From positions 1-64,000 of the forward strand of contig CAZIWL010000003.1 of NCBI GenBank assembly GCA_964542755.1: DNA of 64,000 bases, given 5' to 3'. The DNA is from SKLM01 sp964542755 (GTDB lineage: Bacteria > Chloroflexota > Anaerolineae > B4-G1). The translations under genes were made by a program, and so were the position numbers. The notes under the pieces were generated by a model. That model made no database searches, had not been told where the DNA came from, and saw only the letters and a list, made by a program, of their open reading frames with translations. This document shows, in pieces, positions 27,256 to 35,350 of this stretch. Position 1 is the stretch's first letter. Each line of letters starts with the position of its first letter.

Positions 27256-27541
27256 TGGATGTCCTCCTTCCCCATATCCATGCCACCAACCCAGCGACTC
27301 CGAAGAGCACACCGAGTGCATAGAGGCCCACCTGGGCCGCACGCGTAACGTCTACAATCGGAATCCGTTCAGTCGAGTCGTCCCGTCCCACCAGGACAGC
27401 CCTGGGGCGGTTCCACACCCATCCACCGTGAGGCCAACGGACGCTCAGCGCCTGCGACACAGGGGTTACGGTCAGCTCCCCCACCGAGACGCAGTCCCCG
27501 GATGAGGTCTCCCATCTTACTGGTCCATCGCCTTTTCCCAT
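27239..27541 (-). CDS. Small single-helix membrane protein paired with GerW-like gene
   Basis: 100 aa. Residues 1-65 are soluble and strand-rich; a helix spans about 70-90 (VGLYALGVLFGVAGLVAWIWG), then a basic tail. It overlaps the GerW-like gene by 17 nt. I do not recognise the family; the pairing suggests the two proteins work together at the membrane. Confidence 0.65.
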   Translation of the reverse strand: MGKGDGPVRWETSSGDCVSVGELTVTPVSQALSVRWPHGGWVWNRPRAVLVGRDDSTERIPIVDVTRAAQVGLYALGVLFGVAGLVAWIWGRRTSNGRDV

Positions 27542-27744
27542 AGTGCCTCCCTATCCTCTCCAATCTGTGCCATCCGCCCGCCGCGCGTGCTGCGCACGCT
27601 TGGCCTGGGCACCGAAGCCCCCCCGTACGCTAACCGCACCCTCCAGACAATGCCCTGCCGCCTCGACCCGGTGCAGCCCTCTGACACCCGGCCCGCATTG
27701 CGCCGACTTCCATCTCAGGCCTACGTGTCTAACCGGGCGCAGTC

Positions 27745-28302
27745 TCAATAGACCCCTGGGAGGAGGGCCCAGGTACGCTCTACGTACGCCTCGTAGCCCT
27801 CGAGCTCCCTCATCAGGAACGCCTCTTCCATCTGGATGCGAATCAGAACCCCGACCAGGCCCAGCACAGCCGCTATCCAGGAGAGCTTGGCCCCCAGGAA
27901 GAGCGGACAAGCCAAAAACAGAAACAAGTTGCCCAAGTACAATGGATGGCGAATCGTCGCGTACAGTCCCGTATCGACCAGCCCAGCCCCGTCCGTCCTT
28001 TCGATCGCCATCGAGAACCCTCTGCCCAAGTCCAGGTGTCCCCTGGCACGGAAGAACACAGCCGCAGCGAAGCAGAGGCCACCGAAACCGAAGTTTGCCA
28101 GTCCGGGTATGGACTCGAGAGCCAGGTACTCAAGCAGCGGCCCCACCATCACCGCGTAGTACGGAACCACGATCAGCGCCATCGTCCAGTCCCGCCGCGG
28201 TCTCCTACCGTAGGAGCCAGCCTCCCGCATAGCGAGGGCTTCCAGCAGCCGATAAGCCACGATGAGAGCAACGTACACCGAGAGCTCAAGATCCATTGCC
28301 AC
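27745..28302 (-). CDS. Isoprenylcysteine carboxyl methyltransferase (ICMT/PEMT)-like membrane methyltransferase
   Basis: 185 aa with four to five membrane helices. The family signature is near the C-terminus: GLYATIRHPLYLGNLFLFL (the RHPxY SAM-site motif) followed by EEAFLMRELEGYEAYVERT. Members methylate membrane-bound substrates such as isoprenoid or phospholipid groups. The substrate is unknown. It is transcribed toward GerW and behind lgt, and may be co-transcribed with them. Confidence 0.85.
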   Translation of the reverse strand: MAMDLELSVYVALIVAYRLLEALAMREAGSYGRRPRRDWTMALIVVPYYAVMVGPLLEYLALESIPGLANFGFGGLCFAAAVFFRARGHLDLGRGFSMAIERTDGAGLVDTGLYATIRHPLYLGNLFLFLACPLFLGAKLSWIAAVLGLVGVLIRIQMEEAFLMRELEGYEAYVERTWALLPGVY

Positions 28303-28454
28303 CGCTGTCTCGTCGAGTGCCCAACGTCACCTTATATACGCACGATCAGCCGAGTGGTTGCATCAGCGCAAACCAGTTCGCCGTTGCCCGTGGAGCGCAG
28401 GCCCCACCGGATCTCGCGCCAGCCGGCTCCCGAACGTGGGGTCTGGCCCTTGGA

Positions 28455-29408
28455 CTAGACCTCGGCCTCGGTCTGGGCATCTGCGTCGGCTTCGGCGCTC
28501 AACCCCTCCGCCGCGTCAGCCATTTCGGACTCCGTCTCCTCTGAGCTCGTGACGGCGTAGGTCTCGGGACCTGCCGATAGGAACGGAAGCCGGACAACCT
28601 CATATCTGATCAGCAGCCACGCGAGACCGACGACGGCCATAGCCATGGCCACGATGCGCGAATAGCTGATGGCCGTCCCGGCCAAACGGGGTTGGTCCGG
28701 TCGGAACCACTCCAACCAGAACCGTCCGACGCCCTCCAGGACAAGCCAGCCGGCGAATAGCGCCCCGGGCTTCAACTCTTCCTCCCGCCGCCGCGCCATC
28801 CACAGGAGGAGGGCGGCTGCCGCGAAGTTCCAAAGCATCTCGTAGGCAAACGCGGGGTGGAAGCGCGTCGTCTCAACGGGAAACCTGGTCAGATCTGTCC
28901 ACGGCGGTATCCGGTGGGCGGCGTCGATCTGAATCCCCCACGGTAATTCCGTCGGCGGGCCGTAGAGCTCCTGGTTGATAAAGTTGGCAGGGCGTACCAC
29001 AGCCTGACCGATCAGCAGCGCGGGCGCCACGGAATCGAGCAGGAGCAAGAAATCGAGACGGTTGGCCCGGAAATACGCATACGCAGCCAAGCCACCGAAG
29101 AGGACCGCTCCGTAGAAATGGAGCCCACCCTCCCAGACCCGGAGGATGCGAACCGGATTATCCAGATAATAGCTGCTCCCGCCCAGCGTAACGTTAGCGC
29201 AATACCACAACCTGGCGCCAATAATCCCTGCAGGAATTGCCCAGACCAACCCATCCCACACAAAATCGGGATCCTCGCCCTTACGCCGGAGCCCAATGGC
29301 CGTCACCCAGCCGGCCATGAAGACCCCAACAGCCATCAAGACCCCGTACCAGTGAATCGCGATATTCGTCCCCGGTATGGTGAAGATAATCGGATCAATC
29401 ATTGACAC
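28455..29408 (-). CDS. lgt: Prolipoprotein diacylglyceryl transferase
   Basis: 317 aa membrane enzyme that transfers diacylglycerol to the lipobox Cys. IAIHWYGVLMAVGV at the N-terminus holds the conserved His-x-Tyr-Gly; GLHFYGAVLFGG and HPAFAYEMLWN follow. The signature loop reads GQAVVRPANFINQELYGPPT, keeping Arg, Asn and Glu, but with Val and Ala where most family members have Gly. A C-terminal acidic Ala/Glu tail of about 45 residues is extra. It starts 6 nt after the stop of the sulfatase-like gene, implying one transcript. Confidence 0.93.
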   Translation of the reverse strand: MSMIDPIIFTIPGTNIAIHWYGVLMAVGVFMAGWVTAIGLRRKGEDPDFVWDGLVWAIPAGIIGARLWYCANVTLGGSSYYLDNPVRILRVWEGGLHFYGAVLFGGLAAYAYFRANRLDFLLLLDSVAPALLIGQAVVRPANFINQELYGPPTELPWGIQIDAAHRIPPWTDLTRFPVETTRFHPAFAYEMLWNFAAAALLLWMARRREEELKPGALFAGWLVLEGVGRFWLEWFRPDQPRLAGTAISYSRIVAMAMAVVGLAWLLIRYEVVRLPFLSAGPETYAVTSSEETESEMADAAEGLSAEADADAQTEAEV

Positions 29409-29414
29409 TCTCCC

Positions 29415-30989
29415 TCACTCCAGATATCCGAGATCACGCAGCCGCTGCTGAACCACTGCATCATCCGCGTTCGCAGCCCGCTGTCCTTCGTCATCCACTC
29501 TGCGATTCGTAGCCTCCTTGATGAAGGCCTTAAGCTGCTGGCCCAGGTGCCGCTTTAGCGCGTCGTTGTCGCCGCCATTGAGGATGCTCATCTCGTGGGG
29601 ATCGTCCCGAAGCGAGAAGAGCAAGTCCTCCGTGCCGCCAATCGATATTAGCTTGTGACCGTTCTCGTAGACCGCCCGATGCGTGTCGCGGCATCGGAGA
29701 TCCTCGATCAGAGCCTCCTTGCGCGCCTCCATCACGCCCACAGCGAACGTCGGCGCGTACGCCTCGCTCACGACAGCGGACCGGTCTCGCCCCCCTTCAT
29801 CCCCTGTCGGCAAGCTGCGCAGTCGAACCTCAACGCGCTCCCCCTGGACACCCTCAATGACGTCCAAACCGGCGGCCGCCAGGCTCGTATGGAACACCCG
29901 CGTCGCCGACGTAGGCTCATCGACCCGCGTACCCTCGCGCTGCCCTGGGAATCGAACGACGAGCGGCACGTGAATCAGCTCCTCGTACACCCCAAAGGCG
30001 TGGCCCATCAAACGGTGCTCGCCGAGCATCTCCCCATGGTCCCCCACCAGAATGACGAGCGTGTTGTCACGTAAAGGGGGTCGTTCGAGCACCTCCAGTA
30101 GCTCCGCCAGGAGGTGATCCTGGTAGGCCACCTCAGCATCATACATCTCGCCCAGCGCCCTCTGCTCCAACCCGGTGAAGGGCTCAAGGGGCGGCGTGAA
30201 CCAGTCGCCCGCCCTCTTGTTGAAATCGCGGACGAACTCACGTGCCGGGCCGGGCTCAAGGGCGCCCGGGGCGTAGGTCTCCAGGTAGGGCTTGGGCGGC
30301 GTGTACGGGAGGTGGGTCTCCATCAAGTTGACAAACAGGAAATGCGGCTGGTCCCTGCGCCCGTTCAGGCGACGGCGCGCAAACCACGACACGTCTCGAA
30401 TGGAGCGGGGCGTGTTCCCCTTGAAATTGGCAACCCACGTCCACAGCGGCACCCAGAACGGGTCGAGAGCTCCCTGGAAGAGCGAGTTCGAGCGCGCGAA
30501 AGCGTTCTGAATCGGCTGCGCGATCTTCTGCAGGGAGCGCCCCGCCAGGCTCGCGAGCCGGCCGAAGACGTCGAGCGACGCGCCCTCCTCCGGACCGGCC
30601 GGAAAGGCACCGCCGTAGTTGTAGAACGCATCGAACCCGCGCCGGAGGCCGTTCTCCAGAATACCGACCAGAGGATTGTTGCAGAACCCTACCGTGCGGT
30701 ATCCCGCGGCCTGCAAGAGCTCAGCCAGCGTCCTAAACCGCGGGCTGAGGACGTCGTCGGACTGGAGAGCGCCGTGGACGCTGGGGGGCTCCCCGGTGAA
30801 CATAGACGCGTGAGATGGAATCGTCCACTGCGCCGGGGCCACGCCTGTCTCGTACAACGTCGCTTCCGCGGCAAACGCGTCCAGATTGGGAGACGTACCC
30901 CGATTGTACCCGTAACAGCCCAGCCGGTCCCACCGGTGTGTATCCAGGACGACAAAGACGATATTCGGTTTTCGATCCATCGACGCCAT
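29415..30989 (-). CDS. Sulfatase-fold protein with Thr in place of the formylglycine Cys
   Basis: 524 aa, alkaline phosphatase superfamily. Metal ligand Asp16 is in IVFVVLDTHRWDRLGCYGY; the nucleophile motif reads WTIPSHASMFTG with Thr56 where sulfatases have Cys (C-x-P-S-R) and His for Arg; the second metal site is VGDHGEMLGEH. No signal peptide is visible. Thr is the nucleophile in LtaS and EptA-type phosphotransferases, so this may be a phosphohydrolase or transferase rather than a sulfatase. It is upstream of lgt by 6 nt, so the pair are likely co-transcribed. Confidence 0.85.
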   Translation of the reverse strand: MASMDRKPNIVFVVLDTHRWDRLGCYGYNRGTSPNLDAFAAEATLYETGVAPAQWTIPSHASMFTGEPPSVHGALQSDDVLSPRFRTLAELLQAAGYRTVGFCNNPLVGILENGLRRGFDAFYNYGGAFPAGPEEGASLDVFGRLASLAGRSLQKIAQPIQNAFARSNSLFQGALDPFWVPLWTWVANFKGNTPRSIRDVSWFARRRLNGRRDQPHFLFVNLMETHLPYTPPKPYLETYAPGALEPGPAREFVRDFNKRAGDWFTPPLEPFTGLEQRALGEMYDAEVAYQDHLLAELLEVLERPPLRDNTLVILVGDHGEMLGEHRLMGHAFGVYEELIHVPLVVRFPGQREGTRVDEPTSATRVFHTSLAAAGLDVIEGVQGERVEVRLRSLPTGDEGGRDRSAVVSEAYAPTFAVGVMEARKEALIEDLRCRDTHRAVYENGHKLISIGGTEDLLFSLRDDPHEMSILNGGDNDALKRHLGQQLKAFIKEATNRRVDDEGQRAANADDAVVQQRLRDLGYLE

Positions 30990-31186
30990 GCGCTCCGCCT
31001 AGCACTCTCGAGTTTCGACCACTTGGTAGGATAGCACACATACCCCCTTGCGTCAATGCTTGCAGGGCGCGAATTGTTGAGATTGGTGAAGTTGTCGTCC
31101 CCCAACGCACAGAGAAATTGCCACCCGAGAAGCGCCATGGGCATTGACGCCGTCCACCTACGACAACGAACGTCTTATAGGAGTAG

Positions 31187-31550
31187 CTACGTGAGGCCTG
31201 CGAGATGGACGACGAGATACCCCAAGAGGAGCAGCAGAGGGCAGGAGGTGACACCGTCGGGAAAGTGGCGGCGTCGCACGACCATCGCCGCGGCGAAGAG
31301 CCACGCCAGCGGGCCGTCAAGGCGTCCTGGCAGAGCGGAGCTATCAGCGTGGTGAAGCAGAACCCGTAGACCCCGGCGTTCATCACCACGAACATTGTCA
31401 GCGGCATCACGTCGAGGGGGAGCCACTCTCGGAAGCCAATCTTGACTTCCTCGACCAGTGGAGAACCAGCGCAGCGATCAGCAGCCCGACGATCCACGTC
31501 CCTTTACCCACACGGTCCCCCGTCCTCCCTCACGATGTCGCCCCTCACAT
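31187..31550 (-). pseudogene. Frameshifted small membrane-protein gene, unrecognised
   Basis: Three overlapping minus frames join into one hydrophobic protein of about 100 aa: TWIVGLLIAALVLHW (near 31470), then VEEVKIGFREWLPLDVMPL plus TMFVVMNAGVYGFCFTTLIAP, then DGPLAWLFAAAMVVRRRHF and PLLLLLGYLVVHLAG, stopping at 31187. Frame changes occur near 31450 and 31320. Continuity of hydrophobic helices across frames is the evidence. I do not recognise a family. Sequencing error is the alternative. Confidence 0.5.
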
Positions 31551-31605
31551 CCACCGTGCCACCACGTCGCGCCACACACTGCTCCATCGGCCTCGCTGGC
31601 GCCTG

Positions 31606-32067
31606 CTATCCGCCGCTCTCCGCCGACCCGGGCCACCCCAGATCGAAGTCCTCCAGTCCAGGATGCTTCATCGCCTCCCGGTAGATCCTGCCGCGAGCCA
31701 CGAAAGCCAGCGCCCACCGGCTTCCCCGCACGGCTAGCAGCCGATCCCCCGGCTCCGCTCGCACTGTGGGCGGCAAGCTCACCCAGCCATCCGCGAACCT
31801 GCTCTTGCCGAACTCGACGGTGGTTCCTCCCGATGCAGCCCTATCGGCCAAGGCGGCTCCATTCATCTTCGAGCAGGCCGAGACAAGCAGTGACGGCGTC
31901 GTGATAGCGAATCCTCCTGACGTGCTACTCCCTCGACTGAAGACCGCCTCGTCCCCGCAAGCGAAGCCGTATGCCCGCCAGGCCTCAGGGGGTATCTCGA
32001 TCCGCCTGTCCGCGCTCACCACCACCCACCCGTAGGTCCACTTGGCTCCCTTCACCATCCTGACCAT
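31606..32067 (-). CDS. AbrB/SpoVT-like duplicated-fold protein, hypothetical
   Basis: 153 aa from ATG 32067 (an in-frame ATG is 9 nt later). Two similar segments are visible: WVVVSADRRIEIPPEAWRAY with GFACGDEAVF, and FADGWVSLPPTVRA with EPGDRLLAVRGSRWALAF. Both follow the swapped-hairpin pattern of AbrB-like proteins (I-x-I/L-P-P, then GD), which suggests an internal duplication able to bind DNA. Longer open sequence upstream overlaps the tRNA and is not coding. Function is unknown; family assignment is inferred from pattern, not from a search. Confidence 0.6.
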   Translation of the reverse strand: MVRMVKGAKWTYGWVVVSADRRIEIPPEAWRAYGFACGDEAVFSRGSSTSGGFAITTPSLLVSACSKMNGAALADRAASGGTTVEFGKSRFADGWVSLPPTVRAEPGDRLLAVRGSRWALAFVARGRIYREAMKHPGLEDFDLGWPGSAESGG

Positions 32068-32182
32068 CTTCCACTCCTTCGATTGTTGCCCACGACTTGG
32101 GAGCTCCGCGCCCCCTCCCGGCATTGTCGCCGTTGGCGTCGAACCACCCGATCCGCGGGCACCAGGGACCCCACGATTCACT

Positions 32183-32210
32183 TTGCGAATTCTCCGATTT
32201 GTGGTAGAAT
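32183..32210 (+). promoter_or_regulatory. Promoter of tRNA-Gln
   Basis: TTGCGA (32183-32188), a 16-bp spacer and TAGAAT (32205-32210), preceded by TGG to give an extended -10. It ends 18 nt before the tRNA. Confidence 0.7.
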
Positions 32211-32228
32211 CCTCCTCGACGCAAACGT

Positions 32229-32299
32229 TGGGGGATCGTCTAATGGTAGGACAGCGGTCTCTGGAACCGTAAGTGGAGGTTCGAATCCTTCTCCCCCAG
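32229..32299 (+). tRNA. tRNA-Gln (CTG anticodon)
   Basis: 71 nt. Acceptor arms TGGGGGA and TCCCCCA pair perfectly; the D-arm holds TAATGGTAGG; the anticodon stem GCGGT/ACCGT encloses loop CTCTGGA with anticodon CTG, which reads CAG; the T-arm has TTCGAAT. The discriminator base is G and CCA is not encoded. A promoter precedes and a terminator follows. Confidence 0.95.
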
Positions 32300-32322
32300 C
32301 CTTCCAAGGAACCGAACCCGAG

Positions 32323-32359
32323 GAGCCACTGGTCGATAGAGATCAGTGGCTCTTCTTTT
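32323..32359 (+). terminator. Intrinsic terminator of tRNA-Gln
   Basis: Stem GAGCCACTG (32323-32331) / CAGTGGCTC (32344-32352), 9 bp perfect with further pairing inside the loop, followed by TTCTTTTG. A good Rho-independent signal 24 nt after the tRNA. Confidence 0.85.
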
Positions 32360-32472
32360 GCTAGTTCAGGCGCCGACGCGGTAGAGTTGACCGCGCGAGA
32401 ATTGTGGCTTGGCGGCACCGTAGCCACACGCGCACCGCGTTGTGGCGCCGCGCGTGTGCGCCTGCGCGTAGT

Positions 32473-32988
32473 CTAAGCCCGGCTCTTCCGACGCGTCGGG
32501 AGCGACGGACCGAGCTGGCCGCTGAACCAAAGCGCGACGCCGTAGAAGGATAGATTGACGTACTGCCAGGCGCCGGAGCCAACGAAGACCGCTTCGGCGA
32601 TCGCCCCCATCCCGATAATGACAACCAGGAAGGTGGCGTCGCGCGCGTCGTGCCAGAAGGCGAGGGCGATCCCATCCTCGACCAGCATGAACATCGCCGG
32701 GAACATGTTGTTCCTCCACAAGAAGGAGTCAGCTGTAACGCCTTGCCACTCGCTGTCAACCTTCTGCTCGCCGACATCTGGGGCGCGTACCTCGAACCGC
32801 CGCGGGATCGGGTCCACCGTGGGAGGCTGGCAACCCGTGACGGCGATCCGGCAGCCATCATACCGCCCTTCCATCGTCTCGACCAGTCTCTCGACATGGA
32901 TTCGAGTCTCACGATCCCTGCAGTCCATCGAGCCACAAGTGCCGCAAACGTCCCTCATCACCGCGTTCAAGATCCCAATCACCACCAC
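32473..32988 (-). CDS. Cys-containing membrane protein, unrecognised
   Basis: 171 aa from a GTG with GGAGGAG directly upstream. The N-terminal region has MRDVCGTCGSMDCRD and a later TGCQPP (four to five Cys, possibly metal-binding or disulfide). From about residue 85, hydrophobic segments (FPAMFMLVEDGIALAFW, TFLVVIIGMGAIAEAVFVG, YVNLSFYGVALWF) suggest three membrane helices. I do not recognise the family. It is divergent from the UbiA gene and may share the regulatory region between them. Confidence 0.55.
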   Translation of the reverse strand: MVVIGILNAVMRDVCGTCGSMDCRDRETRIHVERLVETMEGRYDGCRIAVTGCQPPTVDPIPRRFEVRAPDVGEQKVDSEWQGVTADSFLWRNNMFPAMFMLVEDGIALAFWHDARDATFLVVIIGMGAIAEAVFVGSGAWQYVNLSFYGVALWFSGQLGPSLPTRRKSRA

Positions 32989-33124
32989 TTCTCCTCCAAC
33001 TCCGTCACGGATGCCCCACGTCCGAGCGGTATCGGTGCAACGGCCTCACCTTGCCAAGCTAGAGGACGGTAGTTGCGGTGGCACCGAATGCGGTCGTGCC
33101 CAGCAAGCCCGTCGGTCCCGCGGA

Positions 33125-33159
33125 TTGTTAACGTGATGTTAACAACCATGTGGTAGAAT
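33125..33159 (+). promoter_or_regulatory. Palindromic operator candidate and extended -10 promoter of the UbiA gene
   Basis: A perfect inverted repeat TTGTTAAC-GTGAT-GTTAACAA (33125-33145) stands 8 bp before an extended -10 TGG-TAGAAT (33151-33159). No good -35 exists at normal spacing, so the palindrome occupies that position, as expected for a regulator site. The UbiA ATG is 22 nt downstream with GGGAGGG as ribosome binding site. Confidence 0.6.
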
Positions 33160-33181
33160 GGTACGCCAAGGGAGGGACATC

Positions 33182-34102
33182 ATGACAACTCTGCAGAACC
33201 GACTATCCGCCTGGCTCGCCCTCTCCCGCCCGCCTTTTCACACCGTTGGCGTGCTTCCCTTCGTCCTGGGCGGCGTGCTCGCTTGGCGGCTGGAGGGCGT
33301 CTTCCACTGGCCCATCACCGTCTGGGGTACGCTGGGCGTCATCTTCGTCATGTTGGCCACGTACTACGCCGGGGAGTACTGGGACTATGCAGAGGACACC
33401 ATCTCGGGTGAATTGGGCGGCAGCCGCTTCGCCGGCGGCTCCCAGGTTATCCAGCGCGGCTTCCTGCCCCGCAGCGCCCCACTCTGGGGATCCCTTGTCA
33501 GCGTCGCCCTAGCCCTCGGCACGGCCCTGGTCCTCTGGCTCGGCTATGGGACCGGGTCCCTGACAGTACCCTTCGGCTTCATCGGCCTGCTGGGCGGATT
33601 CTTCTACTCCACCCGACCGATCCGCTGGGTAAGCAGCGGCATCGGCGAGGCCTGGATCGCCTTCTGCTACGGCTGGCTGCCCGTCGCCGTGGGCTACTAC
33701 CTCCAGGTCGGTGAACTCGCGGATCTGGTCCACTGGATCTCCATCCCCATTGGGCTGACCATCTTCAACGTCATCCTGCTCAACGAATACCCCGACTACC
33801 CGGCCGATTCAGCCGTGGGTAAGGCGAACCTGGTCGTCCGCCTGGGCCGCGCGCGGGCGGCCCAGGTCTACGCTCTTGCCAACGTGGGAAGTTGGATCGG
33901 CGTGTGGCTGTCGCTCCGACGGGGTGTGCCCCAGCGGGCCCTCTGGTTCTATCTCCCCATCCTACTCCTATCTCTCGCGCTCGTGGGGCTTGTGCTCGGC
34001 GGCCGTTGGCGGGACCGAGCGTCTCTTGAAGGGCTCTGCGGCGCCAACCTCGTCCTCAATCTGGGTACGACGGCCGCCTACATCGCCGCCTTCGTGAGCT
34101 GA
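33182..34102 (+). CDS. UbiA-family prenyltransferase
   Basis: 306 aa with about eight or nine membrane helices. It transfers a prenyl chain to an acceptor in the membrane. The first Asp-rich site is in YYAGEYWDYAEDTISGE (with GGSRFAGGSQVI following) and the second is NEYPDYPADSAVGK; this pattern resembles MenA-like enzymes more than heme O synthase. Start ATG 33182 has GGGAGGG 5 nt upstream; the frame is open to 33158 but lacks support. The decayed polyprenyl synthetase gene follows, hinting at a former isoprenoid operon. Confidence 0.9.
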   Translation: MTTLQNRLSAWLALSRPPFHTVGVLPFVLGGVLAWRLEGVFHWPITVWGTLGVIFVMLATYYAGEYWDYAEDTISGELGGSRFAGGSQVIQRGFLPRSAPLWGSLVSVALALGTALVLWLGYGTGSLTVPFGFIGLLGGFFYSTRPIRWVSSGIGEAWIAFCYGWLPVAVGYYLQVGELADLVHWISIPIGLTIFNVILLNEYPDYPADSAVGKANLVVRLGRARAAQVYALANVGSWIGVWLSLRRGVPQRALWFYLPILLLSLALVGLVLGGRWRDRASLEGLCGANLVLNLGTTAAYIAAFVS

Positions 34103-34134
34103 ACCGGTGGCCCCATGGAACCGGGAGGAGCGGA

Positions 34135-35047
34135 TTGGCCACTCGAATGGGAACAGGGCCCCGAAAGGAGGGTTCGCCTTTGATGGTGACCTCCGGACCT
34201 TATCCTCCGCGAGATGGCCAACGCGCTCTACGTGGGCTCGCTCTCGCGCTGACAGAACCTGCGCTGCTGTATCCGCTCCGACGACTGTCGACATCCCTGG
34301 AGATGCTCGACACCGCCACGCTGATCCACGACGATCTGATCAACGGCGCGGCACAGCGCCTCGACCGGGCGCCCCTCCACACGACCTGGTCGGCCGGGGC
34401 CACGGTGCTCAACGGAGACTACCTGCTAGCAGAGGCTACGGCATCGATTCTGATGTTGGACGCTCCCCCGGTCGGCCAGCTCTGCGTCGACACCCTGAAG
34501 GCTGTGCGCGCCAGCGAGATCCAACGTCTGGCGGTAGAGCATCGATCGAGCAATGGCGCCTCTACCGGACATGTGCCTGCACAGCGCAAGGCGTACTACC
34601 GCACCATCGAGGCGAAGAGGGCGACGTTCTTTGCCGCCGCCGCCGCCCGGATGGCGGTCGTACTGGCCGGGGCGGTAGGCGCGGGCGCTGGGATTCGCGC
34701 AGCGGATCGTGGACGACATCCTAAACGCCACCGGTGACGCGAGTCGGGTGGGGAGGCCGGTGGAGAGCGACCTCCGCCGCGGCGCCGTCACGCTCCCGGT
34801 GCTCTGCTACCTGGAGATGGGAAGGGAGGGTGGAGCGCTCCACGCCGTCCGCAGCGGGCAGCGGCACGAGGCGCATGTCCGGGTGGCTCTAGAGGCCATC
34901 CGGGCATCCGGTGCCGTCGAGACAGCACCGGCTGAAGCGCAGGCCCACGTCTGCCGCGCTGAGGAGGCGCTGGAGGCCTTGCCGGTCAACGATGCGCGCC
35001 GCGTCCTCCACGAGCTGGCCGAGTACGTCATCCGCCGCGATCGCTGA
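34135..35047 (+). pseudogene. Broken polyprenyl (trans-isoprenyl diphosphate) synthetase
   Basis: The first frame (34135-34737) carries the FARM region TATLIHDDLINGAAQRLDR, GDYLLAEA and QRKAYYRTIEAKRATFF; a second frame from about 34690 continues LGFAQRIVDDILNATGDASR with VGRPVESDLRRGAVTLPVL and ends at 35047. A frame change and a short deletion lie near 34690. In both Asp-rich motifs the third Asp is Asn (DDLIN, DDILN), and the usual first 60-70 residues are missing. The enzyme would be inactive as well as frameshifted. It follows UbiA by about 30 nt. Confidence 0.8.
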
Positions 35048-35089
35048 ACAGGCGGGCGGTTATTGGTGGTCTCGCGGAAACCCTCGTGA

Positions 35090-35350
35090 TTCGCCCTCAG
35101 GCCCATCCACAATCTTGCTGGCCTGCGGCCTGACGACGCCGAGGGTCGCCACGACCTCTTCACGGACCGGGACATCCTTGTCGTTGTATCGTCCAAGCGA
35201 GATCACCTCTCTCGGCCCGCGGAGACGTACCGCTATCTATCCGCACCCGTAGATGTGGAGCTTCTCGAGTATACACCGGAGGAGCTGGCGCGGATGAGGG
35301 ACCTGCCCTTCATCCAACGCATTCTGGAGAGGGGGGGAGGTGCTCTATGA
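35090..35350 (+). pseudogene. Nucleotidyltransferase (MNT) domain remnant, antitoxin-like partner of HEPN
   Basis: A plus frame from about 35090 reads HDLFTDRDILVVVSSKRD and APVDVELLEYTPEELARMRD, ending in FIQRILERGG and stopping at 35350. This is the second half of a minimal nucleotidyltransferase: a D-x-D (DRD) remains, but the upstream G-S motif is not recognisable in frame, and no start codon is evident, so the 5' part is decayed or frameshifted. The stop overlaps the start of the HEPN gene (ATGA), the usual order for MNT-HEPN toxin-antitoxin pairs. Confidence 0.6.

Noticed and set aside
32068..32427. N-terminal extension of the AbrB-like gene through the tRNA
   Set aside because: It would translate across tRNA-Gln on the opposite strand; the ATG at 32067 gives the conserved start.
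33125..33145. BirA-type operator because the arms match TTGTTAAC/GTTAACAA
   Set aside because: BirA sites have arms separated by about 14-16 bp; here the spacer is 5 bp, and the gene is not biotin-related.
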